Positions 45,601 through 56,473 of a DNA stretch of 64,000 nucleotides are shown in pieces. The DNA is from Periplaneta americana (lineage: Eukaryota; Arthropoda; Insecta; Blattodea; Blattidae): assembly GCF_040183065.1 (NCBI RefSeq), contig NC_091126.1, positions 145,230,204 through 145,294,203 on the forward strand, in the 5' to 3' direction. Positions within the stretch are counted from its first letter, which is position 1; each line of letters opens with the position of its first letter. The notes under the pieces were generated by a model. It saw nothing but the letters and a program-made list of their open reading frames with translations. It had not been told where the DNA came from and made no database searches. The position numbers and the translations under genes are program-made.

Positions 45601-48340
45601 TCTGAAGAACGATATCATTATTTGTTGTAGGTTGTAGCTCAACACCAGTGTCAAGTTCCTGACGTAAAAAAAAAACAATTTAGTTTAAAAAAGATGCGAC
45701 AGACCGAGATTCACCTATTGTTGCCATCTATTTGGGGGAGCTTCATAGATCCCAGGGAGGCGGAGTGGCTTTCACAGAGAACTACAGCACACCAGGCAGA
45801 ACTGTGTAGCTAACTTGCACAGATGGAATAATTGAGAATCACGTCATCTAAGGTTCTGCAATCTTTAGGTCAATATAGGATGCAGCAAAACATGATTTAC
45901 GAACAGATGCTATCGATGTGAGAAGGATGCAGATTATCAACAGAGTACTCCATCAGACCTGGATGCCACAGCTGAATTGATTAGATGTCAATAAACAGTT
46001 TTTTCATGAGTTGAGGTGCTAAAGACTTCAACAATCATCTCATAATAAGGAGGTCGACATGCTAAGCCTCAGGCTCCGATGCGAGCCTTCTAGCCCTCGT
46101 CAGAAAAGGTAAAAATGTCACAAAGGACAGACCAGCGAATAGAGATTACAAAGAATGGACACTGAGCGAATTTTCCTGTGTTTTGTTTCTCTGTGCGCCG
46201 GCGTTTAGTTCCACTTTCAAGCGCTAGAGGTTAGTGTAATCGAGCACACGCTAAGATAATAATTGAGAATTGAGTTGAGACAAACGAGCTAGAAATAAGA
46301 ATAACTTCTAACTTGTTGGTTGAGATACAGGATCCAAAAATCGCCTACCTTATTGCATAATCCAGTAACGCTTTGCTTCAAATAAATTCAAGTTAACAGC
46401 TTTTCCTTATTTCTCAGTGACAAACTAGTTGTAATAACAATTTTTTATATTTTATATATAATAAATTACATTATAAAATTATGTATCAAATTCGTTTAAT
46501 ATTTGTATACAATCCTAGATCATATATACCAACAGATAACTCTTTTATATAGACTTTCGAGTTAGCAGTTGGAGGCCGGCTTGATGTAGTTCAATAATCG
46601 TTAACAGATGGCACAACGACCAACACCATCACGAGACACGAACTCTGAACCGGTCTGGTCGGTCTAAATCGATTATTTCTTGCTTACGAGATTATCTCGT
46701 ATGTACTGTCGACAACTGATGACCATGGATAAATATTATTGGCCTATATGACCTTGGCAAGTTCGGAACGAGGGAGCTAAATATAGTTGTCACGTGGGCG
46801 AAGCGAAGAAATAAGATAAAGTACGCCTTTGTATTGAATAGAATACAATACAGTCTCTCGGCGCAAAGCCAATATACCTATATAGAATATAGAATATGAC
46901 CATGTTATAAAGTTATCGGTCGGCTAAATTATGATTCGTTATCTCTTCTGTTTTTATATATTTGTCGTGAATATTATTTATATTATCAACTGAGTGTATA
47001 ACATAATTTATCCGTTAATTGATATTTTACTAAGATAAATCCAAAGAACAATGGGAAATAAGGGACTAAACACTGAAAAATAAATAAAATAAGAGAATTT
47101 GACGTTCATAATTATAATGTTATCGGAGTTTCGTTATACTTTACTTTGAATTATTTTAACTTGCACCACAAAAACGTATGACAATTAATGTTAACATTAC
47201 CTATTTAGTTATGATAGTAGTATATTGGAAAATGTATGCATATAGCCTGATTACAATATATAATACTATCCTAACCTAAGCAATAGTAGTCTTGTTTATT
47301 TCATACGTGTTCGTATAATTATACAAAAACAAGAATAATCTAGTTTGCAGCCTGTGATGTCTCGTTTACAGTATTATATAATATACATATTACGATATTT
47401 ACTAGGTACTTTAACAATATATAGTTAATAATATTATAAACTATACAGGCCTAATCCATTACCAAGAAATACCCCTTCCCTCACATTTTCAATACTGTTT
47501 ACCTCAAAAGGCCTTCACACCTTATTAGACACTGGATTAAAATAGTCATGTTGATGTAGGCCTACAACATTACATTTTTTTGTCACTACTCCTGATCCCA
47601 TTCTAACAGTTTCAGGTTTTGTAATTTGTAACAATACTAACAATACTGATGGGTCATTCCATAGTGACACACATAACATTTTCGAAGTAACTATGATCTT
47701 CACAGGATATTTAATTAAATACTTAAGAGTTTATGAAAGAGACATCACTGTCTTTTAACGTAAGCATTCCAAAATATATACAGAAAATCTTAATGAAAAG
47801 GAATAATTAATTATGTAAAAAATATGAAATATTATATGGTGTGACGAACATTTTCTTGCCACTTAATTTATTACCAAAATGGGAAATGTTCATATTATTG
47901 TGCCAAATAACATAGGCCTAAATAGATGTTTTCCAAAAAATTAAGACACGTGTAGTACAGGTAACTGCTGACATACTTTAATAAAAATAACAGTGCCATT
48001 AACAAATAAAATATTACGAATTATATTGTGACACACGAACATTTCTGCCAAGTTGATTACTATTTTTTTCAGATGCATATCGAGATTTATACACAGTGCC
48101 TACAGTTCTTATTATACAAAGCAACACTTGATTACACTAAAATACACATTCAGATTTAAAATGTTCTTGGTTATTTACAACCATATGTGGTGATATCTCC
48201 TGTGTAATATCATGTGATGAATACACCAATATAGGCTATCTACTTTGCCTACCATTTGTAGTACTTTCCTTCCTTGAACATCACGGAAACTTTAAATTCG
48301 CCACCACAAGCTTTTGTAACTTCCTCTGCTTATCTGACGT
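45601..48340. other. No gene or element recognised
   Basis: About 2.7 kb of AT-rich DNA without long frames, TIRs or tRNA boxes. A slightly more GC-rich stretch lies at 45730-46250, with no coding similarity seen on either strand. Confidence 0.45.
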
Positions 48341-48597
48341 CTTTTTTTAAAATTGATTATTTAACGATGTTGTATCAACTACTAGGTTATTTAGCCTCGA
48401 TGGGATTGGTGATAGTGAAATGATATTTGGCGAGATGAGGTTGAGGATTCGCCATAGATTACATGACATTCGCCTTACAATTGGGGAAAACCTCGGAAAA
48501 AACCTCAACCAGGTAACTTGCCCCAATCAGGATTTGAACCCGGGCCCACTCATTTCACGGTCAGATGTGCCTACCATTACTCCACAGCAGTGGACCG
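48341..48597 (-). mobile_element. Diverged tRNA-derived SINE (minus strand)
   Basis: Reverse reading from 48597 gives CCACTGCTGTGGAGTAATGG, the B-box GGTTCAAATCCTG and the body CAAGTTACCTGGTTGAGG, ending near AACATCGTTAAATAATC. It belongs to the same superfamily as the SINE at 3539 but is older or from another subfamily (internal differences near 48430-48480). Confidence 0.75.
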
Positions 48598-50344
48598 AAC
48601 ATGGGTTATGTACATTAACTCTTTTGACTTTCGGTTAGCTTTCTTAAGAATACGCATAAAGAAATGTAGTGTTTTCCAGGCTATCCTTGTAATATTAGTG
48701 ACTTATTTCAACCAGTTTGTTACTAAAATATATACAGTACCTAAGTGTTTACTTGTGGCACTGGTGATCCATTTAATTGGTATATGAGACGAATTTAATT
48801 TTGTGTTTTACAGAAGGATACATATTGATTTACTTTTGCTCACATTGATTTTAATTTTATTTGTTGTAGTCCAGTTTTAAATAACGTCAAGCTAGTTTTG
48901 CAAGGCGGTGATATAAGATTTATCACTAATTTTTTCTATATATTATACAGTCATCCACGAATAACCTTGCCTGAGAAGTGGCATTTCTATTCAAATCCTA
49001 CAATAATTTTCAGTAAATATTTTGCACCGAGAAGCTATTATACATTTAATTTTACTTCTGAGACCAGTGAAATATATGCCAATTTTATTAGAAAGGTGCA
49101 TGTATAATTATCCAATAGCATGATGTTATCTGCAACAAAAACTAAAGGGCATGAAAGAAAAGAAGAAAACATTAATGCTGTGGTTCTTAGAGTTCCATTA
49201 GAGTTACACGTTCATTGTCCACTGAAAGTTGTATTTCTCTATTGAAGTGTAAAAGAGAAACTCTCATAAATTGTGTCAGAAACAAAGAAAGGCACCACCC
49301 AAATATGTGGGATAATTAATTTAATAATGTTATTACCGGGACTTGAAAAAAGCAATCATATGTAATGGGTGGGGAAAAAAAATACTTTTTAATCGCGCTT
49401 CTATAGTTCGACAATGCTGACTATTCAGAGTTTTGCCTGACAGGTGAGATACCATAAATTCCTTGAAGTCCTAGTTATTATTGAAGCCGAATGTGTGTCT
49501 ATTGTCAAGAGTCCATTTTATTTATACTTGTTAAGACATCATTCATAGACTAGTTACTGCTTTCAGTTTTGATACTACATACATTGAAATTAATCTATTA
49601 TTATTCGTCCTATTTATACATTTATATTGAATGATTCCGTCTACCTTCATAACACATCTCATCAACAATAACTTACTCGATAAAGTTGAATTAGCTTCCA
49701 TGCTGCGTTGTATTTATTTTGTCATGTTCCTATAGCAGGAATATTAAATAGGAATTCCTTAAAACAGATTTATATTCACTCCTTTGCCTTTATATAGAAT
49801 ACCAGTACATATACTGTATTTCTTAAGATTTGGTTACTTTATAAACAGTATGTTAGTGCAAGAACTCTTTTTTTCATATTTAATAATTCTGGCATGTGTC
49901 AATAAATATGCTTGAGACCTCTGTCTCTCTGAATTACTCTTTACTAACTGGAAACATATTCCAAATTTATATTTTAAAAAAGTATTAAAATATCCTCACA
50001 ATTTAGAGCATAACAATTCCCGAAATAATCATCCTACATTAAATTATTAAGATAAAAATGATTCAATCTATCGCTTGTAACAATACCTTTATGGTCCTAA
50101 TAAATTAAGAAATAATTTACATCCAACAGATTTATTTTAAAATGGCCTGCAGTTATTATTTTGAATTTTATTGTACCTTAATAAATTGAGTTAAGGTACA
50201 ATAAAATTTCATCAAGTTTCAAACAAAGTAATTCCATTTTTCCAACAGGGGGACAATAAATACTTAAAGTAATGCTAAACTCGAAAAACTTATTGATGCA
50301 ACTTAATTTCATATTCTATACCACTAGCACCAAAAAAAAGTATC
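48598..50344. other. No gene or element recognised
   Basis: AT-rich, with a small inverted pair near 50170-50205 (TGTACCTTAATAAATTGAG with AAGGTACAATAAAATT). Short frames here show no recognisable domains. Confidence 0.45.
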
Positions 50345-50662
50345 CTATTGTTCATACAAATTCAAGATGAATAGTTTCTTAGTGTTTGTCCATTCCACTT
50401 TTTTTATTGTCCTTCCCATTTCTATTTCTCTCATTTTTAGTAGGTACTTCACATGTAGTATATGTTTTATTTTAATACATATAATGACCATGAAGATATT
50501 TGGATATGTCTTACAAAATTCTTGCTGAAAACCATTGTGGTAATATTCTGCCGCATCTGTAGTTTGTACATTTCGAAATTGTCGTGCTTCAGCCCAGAAT
50601 TCAGGCGAGGGGAGGGGAGGTTGATGTGCCAATGTAGTTTTCCAGAATATAATAATATTCAA
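50345..50662 (-). pseudogene. MULE-type transposase C-terminal remnant
   Basis: The 105-codon minus-strand frame contains PSPEFWAEARQFRNVQTTDA followed by AEYYHNGFQQEFCKTYPNIF. This corresponds to the RTNNxxEaFHxxxNxxFxxxHPxIxxFI block near the end of Mutator-like transposases. Only this block is recognisable; the catalytic DDE part and zinc finger are absent, and after about residue 55 the similarity fades. Ends of an enclosing element were not found. Confidence 0.55.
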
Positions 50663-50989
50663 AACATTCTCTAATATGAGGGGCCTCTGATATTAGCTCT
50701 GCAAAAAATCTGATACCGGTACTTCTGTTGCTGGTACATAAGAAAGAACGAAATATAAAAATTTTTAACCACTTTCGAATTTCAGGTGTTTTGTGTCTCA
50801 GCTGCTGGTTTGATATACTGTTTGTTTCCTTTAATTTTCCAGAGCAAAAACTGTCCTAAGCGAAATTTACACTCTGTAATTTTAACACTGGGAACATTTA
50901 TTTTGGCAGCATTGTGTGATGCTATTTCATAATATAACAAGAGCTTTGAAATGATTAACTGCTAACTACTTACCTGCGTGAAGCGGTTC

Positions 50990-51692
50990 CTGTGATTTCT
51001 GAAGTGAAAACCGTTCAATTTATAAGGAAATTTTTTGTGGAGATGCTGATTGTATATGCAAGGTGTAAAAGTGCCTAAACTAACTGACCGCAGTGCTGTC
51101 ATGGAGGCCACACGAGGCCATATATCGTATGGAACCTACAATTTTTTTTAATTAATCGTATGGGGAAATGAAAATTTTGTCTGTAAGGAGCCGTACGGCA
51201 TATGGTGCCTAAGTTTTGTACGTGGATATCTATACAGATCTTAGATCATCTCTTCCTGTTCCTACTGCACCTATTTTGTTTGATGTTCATAAACAAAAAT
51301 TATCCACCTCTTCAGCACTGGAATCCAGAATTATATAAAATAATGGTTGAAAAACAAGAAATGCTGCAAATATACACTCCAAGATTCATCGAGACAAGTG
51401 TGCATCTATGGTGGTGCTACATGGTGTATTCTTTAAATCAAACTTGTACAATTAAATTGTAAAGCAAAACAATTTATTTACTTCTTCTTTAATATTAAAA
51501 AAAATAATTAAATGGCAATTGGAGAGATAGAGAGAGGAGAGTAAAATATATTTCAAGGGAGAAAACAAGGGGTGGGGTGTATGGCCAAGAAAAAAATTAC
51601 CATGACAGCACTGACCAAACCTAACCTGTCACAGACTCATGTATGCAAGGTGAATAAGCGGAGTATGAAGGAAACTACATCAGCCCTAGTTT
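50990..51692. mobile_element. Diverged MITE of the 35880 family split by a 523-bp insert
   Basis: The left part (GATTTCTGAAGTGAAAACCG to CTAAACTAAC, 50990-51083) and right part (CAAACCTAACCTGTCACAG to CATCAGCCCTAGTTTA, 51616-51692) together equal one MITE. A foreign TIR element sits between them. Confidence 0.65.
51091..51613. mobile_element. 523-bp TIR element nested in a MITE
   Basis: Perfect 14-bp inverted ends, CAGTGCTGTCATGG at 51091-51104 and CCATGACAGCACTG at 51600-51613, bound this segment. It interrupts a MITE copy. Its 86-codon plus-strand frame (51202-51462) has no recognisable domain. A TSD could not be settled, since bases near the junction are ambiguous. Confidence 0.7.
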
Positions 51693-51884
51693 AACTCTTA
51701 TAGATGAACTATATAAAGAATTTCAAGTGTCAATATTGTCTCAAAGGTTTCTGTGTAACAAACTTCATTTAGAAATGTCCATCTCCGATTATGTTAACTG
51801 CAGAAGAAGGAAGAAATATTGTCGTCATATGAAGTTACTCAAATTTCCAATTAAGGACAAGGAAAGGCTACAAAAATTATTTTT

Positions 51885-51957
51885 GATTTCACCCTTATAA
51901 ATTGAACGATTTTCACTTCAGAAATCACCGTAACTACCTCAGCACTAGTTTAAGTAA
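51885..51957. repeat. End fragment of the AAACTAGTGCTGAGG MITE family
   Basis: TTATAAATTGAACGATTTTC then ACTACCTCAGCACTAGTTTA matches one end of the MITE at 35880 in reverse. The other end is not present nearby in matching form. Confidence 0.6.
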
Positions 51958-51965
51958 TTTAAGGA

Positions 51966-52704
51966 CCAGTATAAAGTAAATTTGATTAAAGTGAGAAAGA
52001 AATTCGTAAGGGAGGCGGTCAGGAGGGATTGAGGTTGTCTACTAATTCGTTACAAACAACTATTATATGCTATTTTATTTGATTAACGATGATTTGTAGA
52101 GAGCAAAATACCTACAGTAGGGTAAAGAATCTAAATCAGTATGTTTATGAGAACGGATATAAAAGTGTCAGGAAAATAACAGAATTACCGTATATTGCAA
52201 ATAACTCTGCATTGGCAGAGAAACCGCACAGGGTATCGTAAATCTGCTGAAAATTAGAAAATTGTGTAAAAAAATGCATTCAGAGCGAATTTTCCAGCCT
52301 GATAATATCTCGCCCACGTTATGGACATAATTCAATACCGTAAGACTGATATGAAACGAATACTAGAACAATTTGTTAACCAAAGACGATGTTCAGTAGT
52401 TATTTAACAACATACAGAGCAAATAAAAACACAAACGCATATTCTAGCAATAGTTCAGATGAAAAGAAAATGATTAGTACGACCGCTTATTCGTAAAAAG
52501 AACACTGCCAGCTGTGTAGCCTACATGAAGCAATATATCAGGCCTACGTTATGAACACGTTGAATTTAATGTGGACGAGAAACGTACAGTTATTATTTAT
52601 CTGCTTCCATATCGCAACATATAATACACCTGTAAAATGAAAACATGTAGGCCTAGCAAAGAGGAAACATGTTTGGGGGGAGGGAGTTGTAATTCTTCTC
52701 CTTT
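51966..52704. other. No gene or element recognised
   Basis: AT-rich DNA with no recognisable frames or repeat ends. Confidence 0.45.
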
Positions 52705-52880
52705 CGGATAAATTTCAGAACGAGGGATACCTGCTTTTCCTTCATATAAAAAAATTGTAATCTTGTGCACACAAAATAAATTAGTGCCTTTTCGTGAGCA
52801 TTCAACAAACGCAGACAAATCTGCTCTTTTTAGTATTTTGTGATAATTGTTGCTAGTGAGGTATTGTATACTGAAAATTA
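52705..52880. repeat. Dispersed repeat, second copy of 16800-17010
   Basis: It shares ATAAATTTCAGAAC, CTTGTGCACACAAAATAAAT, CAAACGCAGA and AAATCTGCTCTTTTTAGTAT with the copy in ASF1 intron 1. It is shorter by several small deletions. Confidence 0.65.
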
Positions 52881-54273
52881 AAAACAATTAGATATCGTAC
52901 ATCTAATGATGACAGATTATATATTGAACGCAAACAACATTATATCAGCCATGTACCAAAATGTCATCTATGTGTGTTGATGAATTTGGGTAAAACAAGC
53001 TTCTGTATGCTACAATTTAGCGACACATCAAAGTAACATAACCTCACATTACAATGAGAAAGAAATTTGGAGGTGGCATGACTTAAAAAAGTCTTCCCAG
53101 GGTCGTATTACTCTATGTACTTTTCAGGTACTCTGCCATCTAGTGTTTGTTATCGCAAGCTCATTTCTCGACACTAGTGACGCATAGCGTCCGTTATTTT
53201 CCAGTTGCGTCCAAATTTAACATAAGCTTGGCTGATCTGTTTTATATATGATCTAGGATACAATATAATATAAGTATATGATTTTACTTTTCATAGGAGT
53301 TTTATTTTTCCATTTTCAGCGCTATCAAATCATTACATATTTTAATTGGTGTTGGGGTCCACGTCTCAACTCTCATTATAAAGGAACTCTAGAGTCTAGA
53401 CATTGCGGTTAATGACGGATTTATTATTTCATTGGTCCAATTTATTTTATTTGAGTACCTAATGTACCTAGATATATTAATTGTATGTGTTATATTTCCG
53501 CTGTGTCGACTGCTAGCTAGTGTGATGTCAGTGCCAACTCCAGGGAGAAAGCAGAGTCTCACGCTCAAACTGGTTTGAAGAGCATTGAAATCAGTCCTGC
53601 TATATCAACGGTACCGACGCAAAGTGTCCATACTGTATATTTATCTATACGCTAGAGAGAGACTTTTAAAAAGTGACTAAAGATGTTAGGGAATGTTACT
53701 AATAGTATGTAAATTTGCTGTATTTTGAAGTCTTTGAATTTTTGTATTGTGAAAATGTAAATATTACATTAGCATTTTCTGATGGCATTAGAGAAAATAC
53801 ATATTTTTTTATGATAAAATTGGTGAAATGCTGCGAGTCCTTACCGGAGATTAAATCGAACCTTAATCGAGAGTAAAGCATTGGTGAAACCAGCCCTATG
53901 TTCAGTTCCACTCTAATGAGCACTCTCGTAGAATTGGAACGAATAAATATTAGCTAAGGGCTGGGTGTCTTCTTTTGAAGACCATTGTTTTTTTTTTGTT
54001 ACTGTAGAGCTTAAAATCGTATTTGGCAGTAATTAATTGTAATCATACATATTTTGTCATGTGTCTGCTGAATCTGCTATTGTTCCTTGATGATTGTCCT
54101 AAAATATTTTGTCTGGGTATCTTTATTTCTGGAGATTTTGATTGCCTTTGTATGGTTTTGCTTCAATTCTAAGATTAATACATTAATATACACAGTATGC
54201 TAAATGCTGTAGGGGATAATGGAGAACCCATTCTAACACCTTTATTAATAGATGAATTTAGTATTTATCTAAT
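52881..54273. other. No gene or element recognised
   Basis: No coding or repeat signal found. Moderately GC-rich patches at 53160-53230 and 53510-53620 have no obvious features. Confidence 0.45.
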
Positions 54274-55145
54274 ATGTTTGTCTATGGTGTTAGTTATGGG
54301 TCTATTGAATCTGCTCACACGTTGTACTTTGCATACTGTTACTCTATCCTAACGTATGGTATAATCTTTTGGGTTAATTCACCTAATGCAATCCAAATAT
54401 TTAAACTACAAAAGAGAGCTATTAGAGCCATAGTTATAGTATGTCAAACTACCAGCTGCAGGCCGTTCTTAAAAAAATTGCGTTTCTTGCCATTACCCTG
54501 TACTTATATTTATGAATCTTAAAATTTTATCAAATATAATTCGTATAGCTTTCCTACAAATTCAGACACACACCAGCACAATACAAGAAATAAAGATAAT
54601 ATTTTTATTGAAAGTTTTAACACAACTCTGTACAAAAACAGTTTCATTTATGCTGGTCTTCTTGTCTGTATATAATAGCCTACCAAATTATCTTAAAGAA
54701 ATATCTGTACATAAAAAATTTAAGAAAGCTCTTTACAAAATTTTAATCGAAAACTGCTTTTACAGTATGGACGAATTTATTGAAAATTGTTATAACTCAA
54801 TAGAAAAAGAACGCCTTACTTCAAAAAATTTTACTTCCTCTTTTCCAGATCCTGACTCGGATAAAGATGTCTTCTCATGATGGACGCGTTGGTTGAAATT
54901 GACTCCAGACTGTTACGTGAACTGTCCTGACTTCAAGACACTGCAAACGGGACTTATAGCCGAAATCGACCGACCTATACTTTTCTACAATTAATTAAGT
55001 CTCAAGTTTTGTATATTTGTATTTGTGTTGCTTTTAATTATAGTTATTACTTTTATGTATGTTATGTAATTAATTATTAGTTTGTAAATATGACATGTCC
55101 CATATCATATGTATGATCAGTGGATGCAATAAATAATTATGATTA
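54274..55145 (+). mobile_element. 5'-truncated CR1/Jockey-like LINE 3' end
   Basis: The frame at 54274-54522 reads CYSILTYGIIFWVNSPNAIQ then IFKLQKRAIRAIV, the conserved YG(I/L)I(F/I)WG...LQKRAIR block after the RT domain. In a second frame, VYNSLPNYLKEISVHKKFKK follows, a typical C-terminal tail. The 3' UTR ends GTGGATGCAATAAATAATTA. There is a frame change near 54515. It is only the last ~870 bp of an element. Confidence 0.75.
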
Positions 55146-55872
55146 TTTTCATATATTTTTATTGATGCTAATAATGAATTGGGTATAATTTTATTTACTC
55201 AGGTGACTTCTCTGAATAGTTTTAATTGATTTCTTGGAGGAGAATTTATTCTAAGTAAAATACGAAAATCTACTTTTAAACAACGAAGTAGCGTTTATCT
55301 TGTCCGCCAAGTGACGTAACACTATGCTGACCAATGACAGCTCGAGTTGTTGGTACGGGTGTACCTGTAGCCTGTTAGTATCGAGTAATATGACCAAAGT
55401 CTGTATATTTCCTATTCAAGGTGAAAATGTGCACAAAAATTGGAAAAAAAAAAAAAAAAAAAGAAAAGAAGAAGAAGAATAACAACATAGTTGAACGCGA
55501 TATTTATATAAATTAGTACTCTTTCATTTATGTTTTGAATAAATTGAATAGGCCTAAACAAACATAGATTTATTTCGAGCAGTGTAGTAATGAATAAAAT
55601 TATTGGAAATTTGTAGACTTATGTAGTCATGGCCGTAAAACTGCCACGTATTCTTGATAGTTATCGTTGAGGTTTAAGTACAGAAACCTTGAAACGTGTT
55701 TTTTTATATGTTTGTTAAAATAGAAATCAGAGTTGGTCATGTTCGAAGTAGCTGTGTCATGCCAGTTCTGCATAATTGCGTGAGGTCGAAGTAACTGTAA
55801 TCTGTGACAGAAGTGTGGTTAAATTTCCAGTTCTTGTAGGTAAAAGAAACATAACGTTTTGGTGCGCGCCTG
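55146..55872 (+). promoter_or_regulatory. Upstream region of the SCPx gene
   Basis: It precedes SCPx exon 1. A CRE-like TGACGTAA at 55312 and a CCAAT box (GACCAATGAC) near 55330 sit in a locally GC-richer stretch, and an A-rich tract (about 55441-55475) follows. The 5' UTR probably covers roughly the last 100-150 bases before 55873. The transcription start is not determinable. Confidence 0.4.
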
Positions 55873-55938
55873 ATGAACCATCTCTTCAAAATGTCTCCAA
55901 AAGTCAGAGTTTTTGTAGTTGGCGTTGGTATGACAAAG
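55873..55938 (+). CDS. Sterol carrier protein X (SCPx, thiolase/SCP2), first coding exon only
   Basis: SCPx joins a peroxisomal 3-ketoacyl-CoA thiolase to a sterol carrier protein 2 domain and acts in branched-chain lipid breakdown and sterol transfer. The exon encodes MNHLFKMSPKVRVFVVGVGM ending TK. It is followed by a good donor (AAG|GTAAAT at 55939). The block RVFVVGVGMTK is the conserved N-terminus of animal SCPx, where FxKPG normally follows. Two in-frame ATGs are present (55873 and 55891). The second gives the MSPKVRVF start that fits family length better, while the first would add six residues. No continuation (FEKPG...) was found downstream, so the first intron is at least 8 kb and leaves the window. 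It contains the intact RTE. No defect was seen. Confidence 0.8.
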
Positions 55939-56323
55939 GTAAATAACACGTATCAATTGTTAACATGTAGTATTCGAATTAGTACATGGTCTTATATGAA
56001 ACTTTCAGGTCAGTTACTTTATGAAATAGCATGTTATTTAATTATTGGTAGTATTACACAATAAGAGAGGTTATTGACAGATTATATTGCTGAATTTTTC
56101 ATTTGACATTCTAGTATTTTTCTGTTATTCAGATATAATTACTGCATGTATTGACTAGGAGGTAGTTGTTCAGTAGGCCAAAATGTAATTACAATTTTCA
56201 ATTTATTGTTTGTTTGTAAAAAATCATTCGTGATTAAGAGGGAATTTTGTGGGTGCATTTCTTCGTTGAGAAGTTTTTTTTTATATTAAGAATCCATGTA
56301 TGGTGGGTCCCTATCACCACGGC

Positions 56324-56473
56324 ATGGCGCGTCCTCAGGTTGCGGATAGAGGAGACGGCCTCCAGATATGGAGGGTAGCTGCGAATATATTGAATAAGCA
56401 GTCGTGGACAGCCGATAAGGGGTGGTCCTCCAGCTTGGGGGTTGGGCGAAGGGCTAACAACCCATCACCGTAA
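56324..56473 (+). CDS. RTE small ORF1 candidate (49 codons)
   Basis: ATG at 56324 opens [20 protein letters not shown] and continues for 49 codons to TAA at 56471-56473. It is the first ATG within the element and overlaps the open ORF2 frame by about 80 bases (ORF2 frame is open from 56394, in the +1 frame relative to this one). RTE-1 of nematodes is known to have a similarly small ORF1 overlapping ORF2. No domain is visible, so coding is inferred only from position and family architecture. Confidence 0.45.
   Translation: MARPQVADRGDGLQIWRVAANILNKQSWTADKGWSSSLGVGRRANNPSP

Noticed and set aside
50462-50674. 70-codon plus-strand frame
   Set aside because: Antisense shadow of the MULE remnant.
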